Both the position numbers and the translations under genes were made by a program. A stretch of 64,000 nt of DNA, taken from the NCBI RefSeq assembly GCF_031157835.1, contig NZ_JAVIDR010000003.1:186001-250000 (forward strand), in the 5' to 3' direction. This stretch comes from Acinetobacter rudis (GTDB lineage Bacteria > Pseudomonadota > Gammaproteobacteria > Pseudomonadales > Moraxellaceae). The stretch's first letter is position 1; the number at the start of each line of letters is the position of its first letter. A model generated the notes under the pieces. It made no database searches. It was not told the DNA's origin and was given only the letters and a program-made list of their open reading frames with translations. Below, one piece after another: positions 18,504 to 28,468 of the stretch.

Positions 18504-19184
18504 TTAAATCGACGCAAAAATCTCTCTTAAAGCTTGATCTGGTTTAGCTGCTTGTGTAATAGGACGCCCAATCACCAAGTGAGTAGAACCATCTTGCATG
18601 GCTTGTTGTGGAGTAACAATACGTTTTTGATCATCCGCATTCGAACCTGCAGGGCGAATACCAGGAGTCACTAATGAGAAATCAGCACCTAAGGCTTGAC
18701 GCAACATTTTTGCTTCCTGAGCTGAACAAACAACACCATCTAGACCTGATTCTTGTGTAAGCTTAGCCAAACGCATCACTTGCTCAAAAGGCTCAATATC
18801 TAAACCAATATCACGTAAATCTTCACGCCCCATTGAAGTTAAAACGGTCACTGCAATAAGTTGAGTTTTATAGTTTCCAGCTTGCAGACGAGACACACAT
18901 GTTTCCATCATCTTACGACCACCAGAAGCATGTACATTCACCATCCACACACCTAGATCAGCAGCTGCACAAACGGCTTGTGCTGTAGTATTTGGAATAT
19001 CATGAAATTTTAAATCAAGAAAAACATCAAACTGACGTGCATGTAATGCTCTTACAATCTCAGGGCCACCATGTGTAAAAAGCTCTTTACCTACTTTCAC
19101 TCTGCACAGCGCAGGATCTAGCTGATCAGCCATAACCAATGCATCTTTATGGCTTTTTGCATCTAAGGCAACAATGATACTCAA
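18504..19184 (-). CDS. pyrF: Orotidine 5'-phosphate decarboxylase
   Basis: PyrF makes UMP from OMP in pyrimidine synthesis. I choose TTG 19184, giving [10 protein letters not shown], the family N-terminus; the frame also has a GTG at 19202, which would add six atypical residues. The product is 226 residues. Visible motifs are the substrate-binding [10 protein letters not shown] near residue 58 with the catalytic Lys/Asp pair, VNVHASGG near 86, and TPGIRP near 179. It is the distal gene of a minus-strand cluster with the lapA-type gene and ihfB upstream. Confidence 0.95.
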   Translation of the reverse strand: MSIIVALDAKSHKDALVMADQLDPALCRVKVGKELFTHGGPEIVRALHARQFDVFLDLKFHDIPNTTAQAVCAAADLGVWMVNVHASGGRKMMETCVSRLQAGNYKTQLIAVTVLTSMGREDLRDIGLDIEPFEQVMRLAKLTQESGLDGVVCSAQEAKMLRQALGADFSLVTPGIRPAGSNADDQKRIVTPQQAMQDGSTHLVIGRPITQAAKPDQALREIFASI

Positions 19185-19316
19185 GAGATTTATCCACCAC
19201 ACAAAAATATTGCGGTATTATAGTCATGTTTATGTCTGAGTGTAAGATCAGCTGCGTTTAAGTTTTAAGCTTAATCACTATTTTATCACAATACCTAATA
19301 CTCAAAAATGCAAAGG

Positions 19317-19350
19317 CAGCCCTAAACTTAATAGTTTAAGACCGCCTTTC
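19317..19350 (-). terminator. Terminator-like hairpin after lapA
   Basis: The dyad CTAAACT / AGTTTAAG with flanking GGC / GCC lies just beyond the lapA stop codon. T-rich DNA follows on the minus strand after a few bases. The stem contains G-U pairs, so strength is uncertain. Confidence 0.5.
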
Positions 19351-19360
19351 ACAAAAAAGA

Positions 19361-19729
19361 TTACAGATTTTGAGTTGGTTTATCCTGATTAGGATGGATC
19401 TCTAGTACTGTTTTTTCATGCTTTGCATTTGCAGCGGCGTCTGCTGCTGCAAGTTGGGCAGTTTGGATTTGTTCTTTACGTAAATGTGCAATATCTTTAC
19501 GCAACCGTTTGATCTCCCAGCTGTTTTGAAAAACTTTAAACACCTGTACACCAATCAATAGGCCAATCACAACACCAATTACCAATGTAAGTAACAACAA
19601 CAAACCTAGGCGCATTGCTGGAACTTGTGTAAATAATAAATCTACAGGAAGCTCAGTTTCATTTTGCAAAACCAGCGCTAAAGCATAGCCAAATATAACA
19701 ATTAATACCGAGACCAATAAATAGCGCAT
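19361..19729 (-). CDS. lapA: LapA (DUF1049) family membrane protein
   Basis: This 122-residue protein has two membrane helices at about residues 3-20 and 40-64, separated by a short loop with QNETELPVDLLF, then a cytoplasmic coiled coil (EIKRLRKDIAHLRKEQ). This is the LapA pattern; in E. coli LapA is associated with LapB in control of LPS synthesis. It lies after ihfB, as in many gammaproteobacteria, but no lapB gene follows; pyrF does. The Ala-rich C-terminal tail appears disordered. Confidence 0.88.
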   Translation of the reverse strand: MRYLLVSVLIVIFGYALALVLQNETELPVDLLFTQVPAMRLGLLLLLTLVIGVVIGLLIGVQVFKVFQNSWEIKRLRKDIAHLRKEQIQTAQLAAADAAANAKHEKTVLEIHPNQDKPTQNL

Positions 19730-19753
19730 ATGAGCACCCCTTTTTAATTTTTT

Positions 19754-20059
19754 TTACGTATCTGCTGACTCGTTCACTGCATCACGCAACGCCTTACCCG
19801 GCTTGAAATGCGGAACTGCCTTTGCAGAAACTTCTACAGATCGCCCTGTTTTTGGATTGCGACCCACTCGTGGATCACGATGATGTAATGCAAAACTTCC
19901 AAAACCACGAATCTCAATGCGGTTATTAGATGATAATGATGCAATCATCTGATCGATCATTATTTTAACAGCATCTTCCACTAATGGCTCAGCTAAATGT
20001 GGATTTTTAATAGAAATCCTTTCTATTAAGTCTGACTTATTCAATGCTTCAGTAGTCAT
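19754..20059 (-). CDS. ihfB: Integration host factor subunit beta
   Basis: IHF-beta pairs with IHF-alpha to bend DNA in replication, recombination and transcription. The 101-residue protein has the HU/IHF fold: N-terminal helices, [17 protein letters not shown] near residue 46 and [24 protein letters not shown] at about 61-84, interrupted here only by description. The Pro at the arm tip and the PHFKPGK motif are conserved. The order rpsA-ihfB-lapA is typical for gammaproteobacteria; a strong terminator lies between rpsA and ihfB. Confidence 0.97.
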   Translation of the reverse strand: MTTEALNKSDLIERISIKNPHLAEPLVEDAVKIMIDQMIASLSSNNRIEIRGFGSFALHHRDPRVGRNPKTGRSVEVSAKAVPHFKPGKALRDAVNESADT

Positions 20060-20120
20060 CGATGACCTCGTTAATTATCATACTGCTAGAGTAACCATGT
20101 GAATAATAACCTGTTCAAAT

Positions 20121-20160
20121 ACAAAAAGGTAGCGCAGAATAGTTATCCTGCGCTACCTTT
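20121..20160 (-). terminator. Terminator between rpsA and ihfB
   Basis: AAAGGTAGCGCAG (20125-20137) and CTGCGCTACCTTT (20148-20160) make a perfect 13-bp stem with a 10-nt loop and T-rich sequence on the minus strand. ihfB must therefore have its own promoter between 20060 and 20120 or rely on read-through. Confidence 0.92.
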
Positions 20161-20219
20161 AACAGTTTTTATATAAAACGTATTATTCAGTTACATTAAA
20201 TAGTACGTTATACAATCAC

Positions 20220-21896
20220 TTAGTTGTTCATTTGAGCTTTGATCAAGTCACCAATAGTCTTAGGACCATTGTCTTGAGTCGTTGTTGCTTGACGTAAGTT
20301 AGCAACTGCTTCTTTCTCTTCAGCTTCGTCTTTCGCTTTGATAGACAAGTTGATAGAGCGAGATTTACGATCTACGTTGATGATTTTAGCTTCAACTTCT
20401 TGACCTACTTCTAGGAATTTAGTTGCATCTTCAACGCGATCACGGTTGATTTCAGAAGCTTTTAATTGAGCTTCAACTTCGTCAGCCAACTTCACAGTCG
20501 CACCACGAGCATCAACAGCAGTTACAGTACCTTTAACAAGCGCACCACGTTCGTTCGCAGCTAAGAAGTCATTGAACGGATCGCTGTTCAATTGTTTGAT
20601 ACCTAGGCTGATACGGTTACCTTCTGCATCAACAGAAAGGATAACGGCTTCAACAGTATCGCCTTTCTTAAAGCGACGAATAGCTTCTTCACCTTGTTCG
20701 TTCCAAGAAATATCAGACAAGTGAACTAGACCGTCGATACCACCTGGTAAACCGATGAAGATACCGAAATCAGTGATAGATTTAATCGTACCAGAAACTT
20801 TTTCGCCTTTCTCATGTGCTTTAGCAAACTCTTCCCATGGGTTAGCACGAGTTTGTTTGATACCAAGAGAAATACGACGACGTTCTTCATCAACTTCAAG
20901 AACCATAACATCAACTTCATCACCAATCTGAACAACTTTAGATGGGTGAATGTTTTTGTTTGTGTGGTCCATTTCTGAAACGTGAACTAAGCCTTCAACG
21001 CCTTCAGCGATTTCAGCAAAGCAACCGTAATCAGTTAAGTTAGTAACGCGAGCTTTAACGATAGAACCTTTAGGATAACGGTTCATGATCGCTAACCATG
21101 GATCTTCGCCAAGTTGTTTAAGACCTAGAGAAACACGGTTACGTTCTTTGTCAAACTTAAGTACTTTAACAGTAACTTCTTGACCAACTTCAACAACTTC
21201 TGAAGGGTGTTTGATACGTTTCCAAGCCATATCTGTGATATGAAGTAGACCATCAATACCGCCAAGATCAACGAATGCACCGTAATCTGTAAGGTTTTTG
21301 ATTGTACCAGTAACAGTTTGACCTTCTTCAAGTTGAGAAAGAAGAGCTTCACGATCAGCAGAAGACTCAGCTTCCATTACCGCACGACGTGAAACAACAA
21401 CGTTGTTACGTTTAGCATCAAGTTTAATTACTTTAAACTCAAGCTCTTTACCTTCAAGGTGAGTTGTATCACGGATAGGACGTGTATCAACCAAAGAACC
21501 TGGTAGGAACGCACGAACTGGACCGATGTCAACAGTGAAACCGCCTTTAACCTTACCAGAGATAACACCAGTAACGATTTCGCCGTCTTCAAAGATTTTT
21601 TCAAGTTTAGTCCAAGTTTCAGCACGTTTAGCTTTTTCACGTGATAAAACAGTTTGACCCATGCCGTTGTCGAGAGCTTCAACAACAACGTCTACAGTAT
21701 CGCCAACTTGAACTTCAAGCTCACGTTGTTCGTCTAAAAATTCAGAACGTGCAACAACACCTTCAGATTTAAGACCAGTGTCAACAGTTACCCAGTCAGA
21801 GTCGATGCTAACAACGATACCTTGGATTACGGCACCCTTTTCAACGTTAAGGTTTAATTCGCTTTCTTCAAAGAGGGCTGCAAAAGATTCGGTCAT
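20220..21896 (-). CDS. rpsA: 30S ribosomal protein S1
   Basis: S1 binds mRNA upstream of the start codon and helps initiate translation. The 558-residue length and six successive S1 (OB-fold) domains match the gammaproteobacterial form. Repeat signatures include [53 protein letters not shown] and [19 protein letters not shown]. The gene follows cmk, the usual arrangement, with 118 bp between them. That gap probably carries the rpsA promoter and leader. Confidence 0.98.
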   Translation of the reverse strand: MTESFAALFEESELNLNVEKGAVIQGIVVSIDSDWVTVDTGLKSEGVVARSEFLDEQRELEVQVGDTVDVVVEALDNGMGQTVLSREKAKRAETWTKLEKIFEDGEIVTGVISGKVKGGFTVDIGPVRAFLPGSLVDTRPIRDTTHLEGKELEFKVIKLDAKRNNVVVSRRAVMEAESSADREALLSQLEEGQTVTGTIKNLTDYGAFVDLGGIDGLLHITDMAWKRIKHPSEVVEVGQEVTVKVLKFDKERNRVSLGLKQLGEDPWLAIMNRYPKGSIVKARVTNLTDYGCFAEIAEGVEGLVHVSEMDHTNKNIHPSKVVQIGDEVDVMVLEVDEERRRISLGIKQTRANPWEEFAKAHEKGEKVSGTIKSITDFGIFIGLPGGIDGLVHLSDISWNEQGEEAIRRFKKGDTVEAVILSVDAEGNRISLGIKQLNSDPFNDFLAANERGALVKGTVTAVDARGATVKLADEVEAQLKASEINRDRVEDATKFLEVGQEVEAKIINVDRKSRSINLSIKAKDEAEEKEAVANLRQATTTQDNGPKTIGDLIKAQMNN

Positions 21897-22014
21897 GATA
21901 TACCTAGTAAATTCAGCGGTCTTGGATCAGACAAGGCCGGTTTAGTTAGGCAAACACATAGTCCGTATAAGACTGATCAAGCTATGCATTTGCTCATAAT
22001 TTTGATATTTTGGA

Positions 22015-22689
22015 TTAAGATCGATTGATATAACGTGTCATCAACTCAAATACCTCATCAATAGTTAAATTTGAACTATCAATAATGTATGCACCTTCTG
22101 CAGGTCTGAGCGGTGCGACGCTACGTTCCATATCACGTTTATCACGTGCTTCGATATTGGCCAAAATGCCGCTCATTTTAACATCGTGCCCCATAGCCTG
22201 CAACTGTTTTACTCGACGCTCTGCTCTAGATTGTGCTGAAGCGGTCAAGTAAATTTTAGAATGGGCTTCAGGAAAAATAGATGTGGCCATATCTCGCCCA
22301 TCTGCAACCAAACCAGGTTCTTGTGCAAAAGCACGTTGGCGTTCAAATAATGCTTGTCTAAGTTCAGGAATTGCAGCAACTTTTGATGCATATTCCCCAA
22401 CCTGTTCAGTCCGAATCTGTTGGCTTACATCCTGACCATCTAAATAAACTTGAGTACCATTTTCATTACTCTTAAATTCAATATCTAAATGTGTCGCAAT
22501 TGTAACGCTTTGTTTAAGACAGTTCTCATCTGAGAGCTTATCCAGTAAATCACGTTTAAATAAAGACAGCCCCAAAAGACGATACAGTGCACCAGAATCT
22601 AATAATCGATATGCATAATGTTCAGCCAAGCGCGCAGCCAATGTTCCTTTGCCAGAACCACTTGGACCATCAATCGTGATGATGTGCAT
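22015..22689 (-). CDS. cmk: Cytidylate kinase
   Basis: Cmk phosphorylates CMP and dCMP. The 224-residue protein has the P-loop [10 protein letters not shown] at residues 7-16, the CMP-binding insert, [13 protein letters not shown] near 128 and [16 protein letters not shown] near 178. It is immediately upstream of rpsA in transcription order. The SRPBCC gene ends 17 bp before its start, so it probably belongs to the tadA-SRPBCC-cmk run. Confidence 0.97.
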   Translation of the reverse strand: MHIITIDGPSGSGKGTLAARLAEHYAYRLLDSGALYRLLGLSLFKRDLLDKLSDENCLKQSVTIATHLDIEFKSNENGTQVYLDGQDVSQQIRTEQVGEYASKVAAIPELRQALFERQRAFAQEPGLVADGRDMATSIFPEAHSKIYLTASAQSRAERRVKQLQAMGHDVKMSGILANIEARDKRDMERSVAPLRPAEGAYIIDSSNLTIDEVFELMTRYINRS

Positions 22690-22706
22690 TGTATTACTAC
22701 TCCAAT

Positions 22707-23156
22707 TTAAACAAAAGAACGAGATAACTTTGATAAACCACGTTGAATGGATTGATGAAGCTGAGCAAGTACAAACTTAGTCAGCATTGGTACACGCAAT
22801 TGTAAATCAATTCGATAAGTAACAAGCGTAGCGCCATCTTCAAGACTTTGAAAATCAATACGACCTAAGTGATATTTCACCAAAGGATTTTGAATAATTT
22901 TATATTCAATACAAACATTAGGTTCAACTAGACTAATTTGTTCTTTTAAGGGTTTCACTGGACCAAACCCCATACGACGAATTGAACCCAAACCATCTGG
23001 ATTGGACTGATCTGCTGAATCCTGTATGCGCTCTACTTGTATAGGAGCAAATGCTTGATTATAAGTCGCATGTTTTGAAAGCAATGCGAAGACCTGTTCC
23101 ACAGGTGCAGGAAATTTTTTTTCAATGACGATATTTGGATAGTGAGTTTCGCTCAT
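22707..23156 (-). CDS. SRPBCC / START-like protein
   Basis: This 149-residue protein begins with the typical polyketide-cyclase/START strand ([18 protein letters not shown]) and continues with alternating strands and a long C-terminal helix, a fold that forms a hydrophobic cavity. I take ATG 23156 (MSETHYPN); an in-frame ATG at 23174 would add six residues. There are no catalytic signatures, so a lipid- or ligand-binding role is only inference. It lies between tadA and cmk on the minus strand. Confidence 0.8.
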   Translation of the reverse strand: MSETHYPNIVIEKKFPAPVEQVFALLSKHATYNQAFAPIQVERIQDSADQSNPDGLGSIRRMGFGPVKPLKEQISLVEPNVCIEYKIIQNPLVKYHLGRIDFQSLEDGATLVTYRIDLQLRVPMLTKFVLAQLHQSIQRGLSKLSRSFV

Positions 23157-23204
23157 GATTTTCAGCCCAATCATTATATGTTACACGGACATTGACTTAA
23201 CAGT

Positions 23205-23738
23205 TCATCGATTTAAGCGCTCGCTTGATGAATCTAAGGAACTATTCGTAAGTCTTTGTTGTTTTTTTTGTTCACGACGCATTTTAAAAAATGCTGAAAG
23301 CTGTTCTGCACACTGTTGTTGTAGACATCCTCCTTGGAAGTGAAAAACATGGTTATAGTAACCACTATCTAGCAACTTACGTTCACTCACCAATGCACCT
23401 GCCTTGGGCTCTGTGGTTGCAAAGACAACTCGCCCAACTCTTGCATGAATAAGTGCTCCCACACACATTGTGCAAGGCTCCAAGGTCACATACAACGTAC
23501 TTTCAGGAGGCAATCGATAATTTTCAATAGATTGGCATGCTTGACGTAAAGCCTGAATTTCAGCATGTGCAGTCGGATCATGGGTTCCTATTGGGCAATT
23601 ATAGCCCTGTCCAATAATTCGACCCTCACTCACAATCACAGCACCCACTGGTACCTCAGCATGATCTGCTGCAATTGCAGCCTGCGCATAGGCAAGCTGC
23701 ATCCACTTTTCATCAATGCGGATTTGATCTTCTGACAT
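23205..23738 (-). CDS. tadA: tRNA adenosine(34) deaminase
   Basis: TadA deaminates A34 to inosine in tRNA-Arg(ACG). Its zinc-deaminase residues are clear: His58 and Glu60 in HAEIQ, and Cys89 and Cys92 in PCTMC. The 177 residues include a basic Gln/Lys/Arg-rich C-terminus suited to tRNA binding. The start is four bases after the previous gene's stop, suggesting translational coupling. Confidence 0.95.
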   Translation of the reverse strand: MSEDQIRIDEKWMQLAYAQAAIAADHAEVPVGAVIVSEGRIIGQGYNCPIGTHDPTAHAEIQALRQACQSIENYRLPPESTLYVTLEPCTMCVGALIHARVGRVVFATTEPKAGALVSERKLLDSGYYNHVFHFQGGCLQQQCAEQLSAFFKMRREQKKQQRLTNSSLDSSSERLNR

Positions 23739-23742
23739 ATAC

Positions 23743-24864
23743 TTAAATAACGTTATAAAGTCTTAAAAGCTCATTCCAACTTTCAATATTGCTTACTGGT
23801 GGGTGTTCAGACAAAATACCTTTTAAAGACATTTCGCTAACTTCTTGCCAATCAGGTGATAAATCTTTATCAACCAAACGTGCACGCACCCCTTCTACAA
23901 AATCAGGATGACGAATTTTCCAGTCAGAAATTTGCGCTTCTAGGTCAAAAACTTCCTGCCAAGAATGAACTTGTCGGCCCCACTGCCATAACAGCCAAGT
24001 AATTGCAGCCGTACTCGGTGAACCCTTTTCTAAGTTTTCACTTGCTTGGCGTAACCAATCACTACGCGCATCACTTAGACCTAAAATCGCTTCATAGTCC
24101 TGCTCAAACTGCACGCCACGACATACACTATGGATAACATCAAGTGAATTTTGTAAAGGTCCTGGCGGAACAGGTCTATGCATTCCATTTAATGTATCGT
24201 CTAGCGCACGAAAATCACCAGCAGGATAATGCTCCCAGTCAATATCAATTAACTTTTGCAGTACAACATCTCGTTGAGTATCACAAATATGTGTAGCCCA
24301 ACCAATACCATAAGCCCCTGCCGCAGTCATAATTGACCCAGTCAAACCTGTAAATAAACCAATTGGTCCACGATCTGCTAAAAAGCGACTTGCACCGACA
24401 TCTGGGTATAAACCAATATTCACTTCAGGCATAGCTAAGCGTGAATGTGGCGTGACCAAACGAAATGGTGCAGCCATAAACAAACCTAAACCACCACCCA
24501 TCACATAACCCTCACCCCATACCACAATAGGTTTAGCATAGTTATGTAAGAGTAGATCTAAAGCATATTCTTGCTCAAAGAAACGATTCGCAGTTTCAAC
24601 TTCGTGATTAATGACTAATTGACGTAGTTTACGCACATCGCCACCTGCACAAAAAGCTTTAGGCGTTGTTGAATCCAACCAAATCGCTTTAACACTGTCG
24701 TCTGCATGAAAATCTTCAAAGACATTAAACAATGCTGTCACAATCGATTCATCTAAAGCGTGTAAAGACTTCGGTCTATTTAAGCGAATAATACGCCAGC
24801 CATTTTGAGCTTCCTCAATAATCAAATCAGCGTGATAAGGCTTAGTATAAGGTTTGTTTGTCAT
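23743..24864 (-). CDS. Enoyl-CoA hydratase/isomerase-fold protein, probable 3-hydroxyisobutyryl-CoA hydrolase
   Basis: This crotonase-fold protein of 373 residues has RIIRLNRPKSLHALDESIV near residue 25, the oxyanion region FCAGGDVRKL near 75, WGEGYVMGGGLGLFMA near 117 and the MPEVNIGLYPDVGASRFL stretch near 147. That combination and length are typical of 3-hydroxyisobutyryl-CoA hydrolases of valine breakdown rather than of short hydratases. The ATG overlaps the ung stop codon as ATGA. No other valine genes are adjacent, so the pathway role is tentative. Confidence 0.85.
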   Translation of the reverse strand: MTNKPYTKPYHADLIIEEAQNGWRIIRLNRPKSLHALDESIVTALFNVFEDFHADDSVKAIWLDSTTPKAFCAGGDVRKLRQLVINHEVETANRFFEQEYALDLLLHNYAKPIVVWGEGYVMGGGLGLFMAAPFRLVTPHSRLAMPEVNIGLYPDVGASRFLADRGPIGLFTGLTGSIMTAAGAYGIGWATHICDTQRDVVLQKLIDIDWEHYPAGDFRALDDTLNGMHRPVPPGPLQNSLDVIHSVCRGVQFEQDYEAILGLSDARSDWLRQASENLEKGSPSTAAITWLLWQWGRQVHSWQEVFDLEAQISDWKIRHPDFVEGVRARLVDKDLSPDWQEVSEMSLKGILSEHPPVSNIESWNELLRLYNVI

Positions 24865-25580
24865 GCGTCCAGCTGCCAGTTGATTGGCTCTATGCCATTT
24901 TGTTTTAAATAATGATTGGTTTTTGAGAAAACCTTGCAACCAAAAAAACCACCTCTATTGGCAGCTAAAGGAGATGGATGAGCAGCCTTTAGCACCAAAT
25001 GTTTAGTGGTATCTATTCGTTTTCCTTTACGTTGAGCATATGCACCCCATAATATAAATACGATATGCTCTCGTTGTTGATTTAACACATCAATCACTTG
25101 ATCTGTAAATTCTTCCCAACCTTGTTTCTGATGTGAGGTTGGTAATCCTGCGGCTACCGTTAATACACTGTTTAGAAGCAGTACACCTTGTTCAGCCCAT
25201 TGCGTCAAATCACCTTGAGTCGCTATAGGCACCCCTAAATCATTGTGCAATTCGTGGAATATATTACGCAATGAAGGAGGTAAAGCAACACCTCTTTGCA
25301 CTGAAAAACTTAAACCATGTGCTTGATTTTCGCCATGATAGGGATCTTGACCCAAAATCACAACCTTAACCTTTTGCAATGGTGTTATATTTAGTGCATT
25401 AAAAATGAATGCATTAGGTGGATAAATAACCTTATTTTCAGTCTTTTCATTCAGCAAAAAATTTCGCAAGTTTTCCATTTTCTGACTGAGCAGAAAATCA
25501 CTCAATGCAACTTTCCAGCTGGGATCCAAGCGAACCTGATCAAGTTTAGCTTGCTCCTGTTCAGTAAAGTTTACACTCAT
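24861..25580 (-). CDS. ung: Uracil-DNA glycosylase
   Basis: Ung removes uracil from DNA to start base excision repair. The 239-residue family-1 enzyme has the water-activating motif GQDPYHG at 77-83 (catalytic Asp79), the uracil-binding region around LLLNSVLTV near 130, and the minor-groove HPSPLAANRG loop near 200. It starts a tight run with the hydratase-fold gene and tadA, with a stop/start overlap. Confidence 0.97.
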   Translation of the reverse strand: MSVNFTEQEQAKLDQVRLDPSWKVALSDFLLSQKMENLRNFLLNEKTENKVIYPPNAFIFNALNITPLQKVKVVILGQDPYHGENQAHGLSFSVQRGVALPPSLRNIFHELHNDLGVPIATQGDLTQWAEQGVLLLNSVLTVAAGLPTSHQKQGWEEFTDQVIDVLNQQREHIVFILWGAYAQRKGKRIDTTKHLVLKAAHPSPLAANRGGFFGCKVFSKTNHYLKQNGIEPINWQLDA

Positions 25581-25638
25581 TGATCTTTTATCCTTAATTC
25601 CCTAATCAATATCTTTAGTTTAACCATTTTAAAATGAT

Positions 25639-26235
25639 TTAAAGTTTAACTTGTAAATACACTTCTGGATTAACAAATTGTACGCCTTGCAGCAATTTCT
25701 CATACATCTTTGGATCAGCCCATTCTGCTACAACTTGGTCAGAAAACTGAATTTCCTGTAATGACAAGATACCCATTTGCTTGTTTGCAACATCTTCAGC
25801 AAAACTTTGTGCATAGCCAGTATCAGTTTCATGCACTATTACTGAATACACTTCAACATCAGCCTCACCATTTTGCATAACTGTTGCCTGTAAAATCTGC
25901 TGTACCAAATAAAATAATATTCGGGAAAATTGTTCAGCAGAGGGAGATACAGGTAAAGCAATCCAACGTGCACTAAATGTCTTGCATGCTTGAATATAAG
26001 CAGGATCATCATGCTGCCAAAAACAAATTGCATGATCAAAGCTATCAATTACATCTTTAATTAATCCCTTCAATAAACCAAAATCATATACCATTTGGCC
26101 ATGATCCAGCCTTGAAGCTTTCAATAATAATTCAACTTTGTAGCTATGCCCATGAATCGAACGTTTACAACGATCCGAAGTGCAATTACGTACAATATGT
26201 GCATTTTCAAATTTAAATAATTTGCGAATTAACAT
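25639..26235 (-). CDS. queD: 6-carboxytetrahydropterin synthase (QueD-like), extended
   Basis: QueD converts dihydroneopterin triphosphate to 6-carboxytetrahydropterin for queuosine. The zinc and catalytic region is present: ENAH near residue 10, then C...HGHSYKVEL near 24-36, DFGLLK near 52, FDHA near 67 and the VHETDTGYA region near 138. At 198 residues it is much longer than the roughly 120-residue E. coli enzyme; the extra length is in an insert around 75-110 and a C-terminal extension. It may therefore have a modified role. No queC or queE gene is adjacent. Confidence 0.85.
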   Translation of the reverse strand: MLIRKLFKFENAHIVRNCTSDRCKRSIHGHSYKVELLLKASRLDHGQMVYDFGLLKGLIKDVIDSFDHAICFWQHDDPAYIQACKTFSARWIALPVSPSAEQFSRILFYLVQQILQATVMQNGEADVEVYSVIVHETDTGYAQSFAEDVANKQMGILSLQEIQFSDQVVAEWADPKMYEKLLQGVQFVNPEVYLQVKL

Positions 26236-26421
26236 GTGTCAAATATTTCTTAAAACACCTAGAAAAGGATTATAGATCAAAATCATTTTTATTTCGTATA
26301 AAATTTCAAAAGCGTTGTCTATTCAACAAAAGTCGACCCTCTAACGTATATTTTTGGAGCATTTTCACCATAACGTACTTTATTTCATCATCTATGCCTA
26401 AAATAAAACAGCAGACAAAAA

Positions 26422-27369
26422 TTAGAATGCTTTTAAATTACGCTCATAAACATAAACACGATCATTTTTACGAAATAAATAACTTACCATTTGACGTTTA
26501 CGTTCCCCCAGCTTCACTTCAATTTTAGCCTTAAAATAAGATGACTTTACATCAAAAACTTGGTTAGCTAACGTTTTGCTTTCAGGTGACAATTGCGCAT
26601 AAACATCTTGTTCTAATAAGTTAGCAACACTTGGAAAATGCTCAAATTTAGCTTGCTTCGCCTGCAACATGAGCTGAACAGATTTACTGTCAATTTTTCG
26701 ATCTAGACTTGCAAGCACAATAACAGGTGCAGTATTAATATTAATCTTCGTATCAATGCTTGGTAGCGCTGAAAGATAAGGAGCAATACGTTGATAATTT
26801 TGCCCTTCAAAACCACGCACCAATTTTAACTCTTCAACACTATTAAACATGCGGTTTGGTGGAACATACCCTAAACCCGCACTTAAATAATACTGACTTT
26901 CAGCTCCCATCGCACCGCTAGTTAAATCATCTGCATCCTGCCAATCAAGAACCGCTTGACTCAGTTCAGCTGGTAGCCCTACCCGTACCAATAAATTCTC
27001 AAAGACCTTACGTGTATTTTCATTAGGTTCATTGGCATTTTTCAATAAACTATTTAAATTAAACTTACCAGACTCATCTTCGAGTTGTGCTGAAATCATA
27101 CCATCTTCAACTGGAAAAGGAGGCAAAGGCTGCGCCCAAGATTCTTGTAAGTAATCTGCTTTAGGGCTATTTTTTGCATCTTGTATTAATAACTCAGACA
27201 AAAAATATTCAGCACTCTTTGTATATTGTAATGCTTGGTTTTGTCTCATCATATAAGCAGTATTATCTGCAGTAAGATACTGACGTTTGACAATTGTCGC
27301 AGCAATAATACTGGCCAAAGCCACCATTACCAAAATTGTGATTAAAGCAATCCCACGCTGTTGCTTCAT
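26422..27369 (-). CDS. gspK: Type II secretion minor pseudopilin GspK
   Basis: GspK caps the pseudopilus tip with GspI and GspJ. The 315-residue protein starts MKQQRG followed by IALITILVMVALASII, a prepilin-like N-terminus that lacks the Glu at +5, as is normal for GspK. A large globular domain follows with the SAM-like helical region (DWQDADD, INTAPVIVLASL). I prefer ATG 27369 to an upstream TTG at 27375. It is the last gene of gspH-I-J-K. Other secretion genes are not in the window. Confidence 0.93.
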   Translation of the reverse strand: MKQQRGIALITILVMVALASIIAATIVKRQYLTADNTAYMMRQNQALQYTKSAEYFLSELLIQDAKNSPKADYLQESWAQPLPPFPVEDGMISAQLEDESGKFNLNSLLKNANEPNENTRKVFENLLVRVGLPAELSQAVLDWQDADDLTSGAMGAESQYYLSAGLGYVPPNRMFNSVEELKLVRGFEGQNYQRIAPYLSALPSIDTKININTAPVIVLASLDRKIDSKSVQLMLQAKQAKFEHFPSVANLLEQDVYAQLSPESKTLANQVFDVKSSYFKAKIEVKLGERKRQMVSYLFRKNDRVYVYERNLKAF

Positions 27370-27401
27370 AACCAATACTCAATATTGTCAAGATTCATGG
27401 T

Positions 27402-28079
27402 TTAAACCAATATGCTCGGATCAGATAAAGTACGATCTGATGACTGTTTTATTAGACTATTTTTACTCAAATTTGATGAAATAAAATCTGTATTCAATAA
27501 ATCAAAAATCCATTCATATTCAACATCATCAATACTAAATTTTAGACTAAAACCCCGCGGTAAACGTCGCAAAGCGGTCTGATCATTGGGATCAATCATA
27601 TCTGGCCAATGATCTAAGGCCTGAGGATTTAAAATATTCATTTGCAACTGATCTACCCGTGCTAGTAATACACTCGATACTGGCTGTTGATTTGGCGTAC
27701 CATTTATATAGGTATATTTAAGTCGATATAATTTTTTATCTTGCGCATTGTAATGATACTCCACCCTTTCTGTGGGCGCTTTTTTTTGTTGCAAGGGATC
27801 TACAACCCCTGACTTGGTAAAACTTAGACTCTGATCATGTAATATTAATGCCGCCTGAGGCTTCTCACTATTTCCAGCAACAACTGCTGTGATTTGTATA
27901 CTGTCACGTTGGATCTGCTGATAAGCTTCTTGTAATTGTGCCAAATTTTCTTCATGTGTCGCATTTCGATCTTTAATCTTTGCAATATGATCAAATGTTT
28001 TCCAACCAAGCGCAGACAAAATCGCAAAGATTGCAATTGCTACAAGTAACTCAACCAAAGTGAACGCATTTTTTTTCAT
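27402..28079 (-). CDS. gspJ: Type II secretion minor pseudopilin GspJ
   Basis: GspJ is a tip pseudopilin of the type II secretion machine. The 225-residue protein has the class III prepilin N-terminus MKKNA then FTLVELLVAIAIFAILSALGW. The residue before the predicted cleavage is Ala5 rather than the usual Gly, which peptidases tolerate less well. The start codon overlaps the gspI stop as ATGA and is followed by a run of eight A. The globular part contains LQEAYQQIQRD and PRGFSLKFS segments of the family. Confidence 0.92.
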   Translation of the reverse strand: MKKNAFTLVELLVAIAIFAILSALGWKTFDHIAKIKDRNATHEENLAQLQEAYQQIQRDSIQITAVVAGNSEKPQAALILHDQSLSFTKSGVVDPLQQKKAPTERVEYHYNAQDKKLYRLKYTYINGTPNQQPVSSVLLARVDQLQMNILNPQALDHWPDMIDPNDQTALRRLPRGFSLKFSIDDVEYEWIFDLLNTDFISSNLSKNSLIKQSSDRTLSDPSILV

Positions 28080-28468
28080 GGATTATTGGCAATTTCTGGA
28101 TAATTAAAAAACACCACATTAGTGATGCCCGATTCTACTTTACCTAATTCGTTATTATATAAACTCACTTGTATTTCAACACGTTGAACATTTGGACTAA
28201 TTGTAGGTTGTGCTTTTTTATCGATCTGCCATGTTTCACCTTGCGAATCAATCTGTTGGCTTTGGGTTCCTGTTAAGCGTTCTCGGTTAATCTGCATGAG
28301 TGCAATTTGATTTTGCGCCACAAATTGTGCTTTAGTTCGTAAAATAGCATTTGCTGTAGCTTGCGTATATTGCATTGCAACTTTAGTTAGAGCCATCGCC
28401 GAAACAGCAAAAATAGCCAAAGCGACGACAACCTCAATCAAAGTAAAACCAGAATCATGGTGTCGCAT
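28076..28468 (-). CDS. gspI: Type II secretion minor pseudopilin GspI
   Basis: This tip pseudopilin is 130 residues long from ATG 28468. It begins MRHHDSG and then FTLIEVVVALAIFAVSAMAL, giving a classical Gly7/Phe8 prepilin peptidase site with Glu12. The frame is open further upstream to 28504 but would add an unlikely hydrophobic leader. It overlaps the end of gspH by 14 bp and the start of gspJ by 4 bp, so the genes are translationally coupled. Confidence 0.93.
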   Translation of the reverse strand: MRHHDSGFTLIEVVVALAIFAVSAMALTKVAMQYTQATANAILRTKAQFVAQNQIALMQINRERLTGTQSQQIDSQGETWQIDKKAQPTISPNVQRVEIQVSLYNNELGKVESGITNVVFFNYPEIANNP

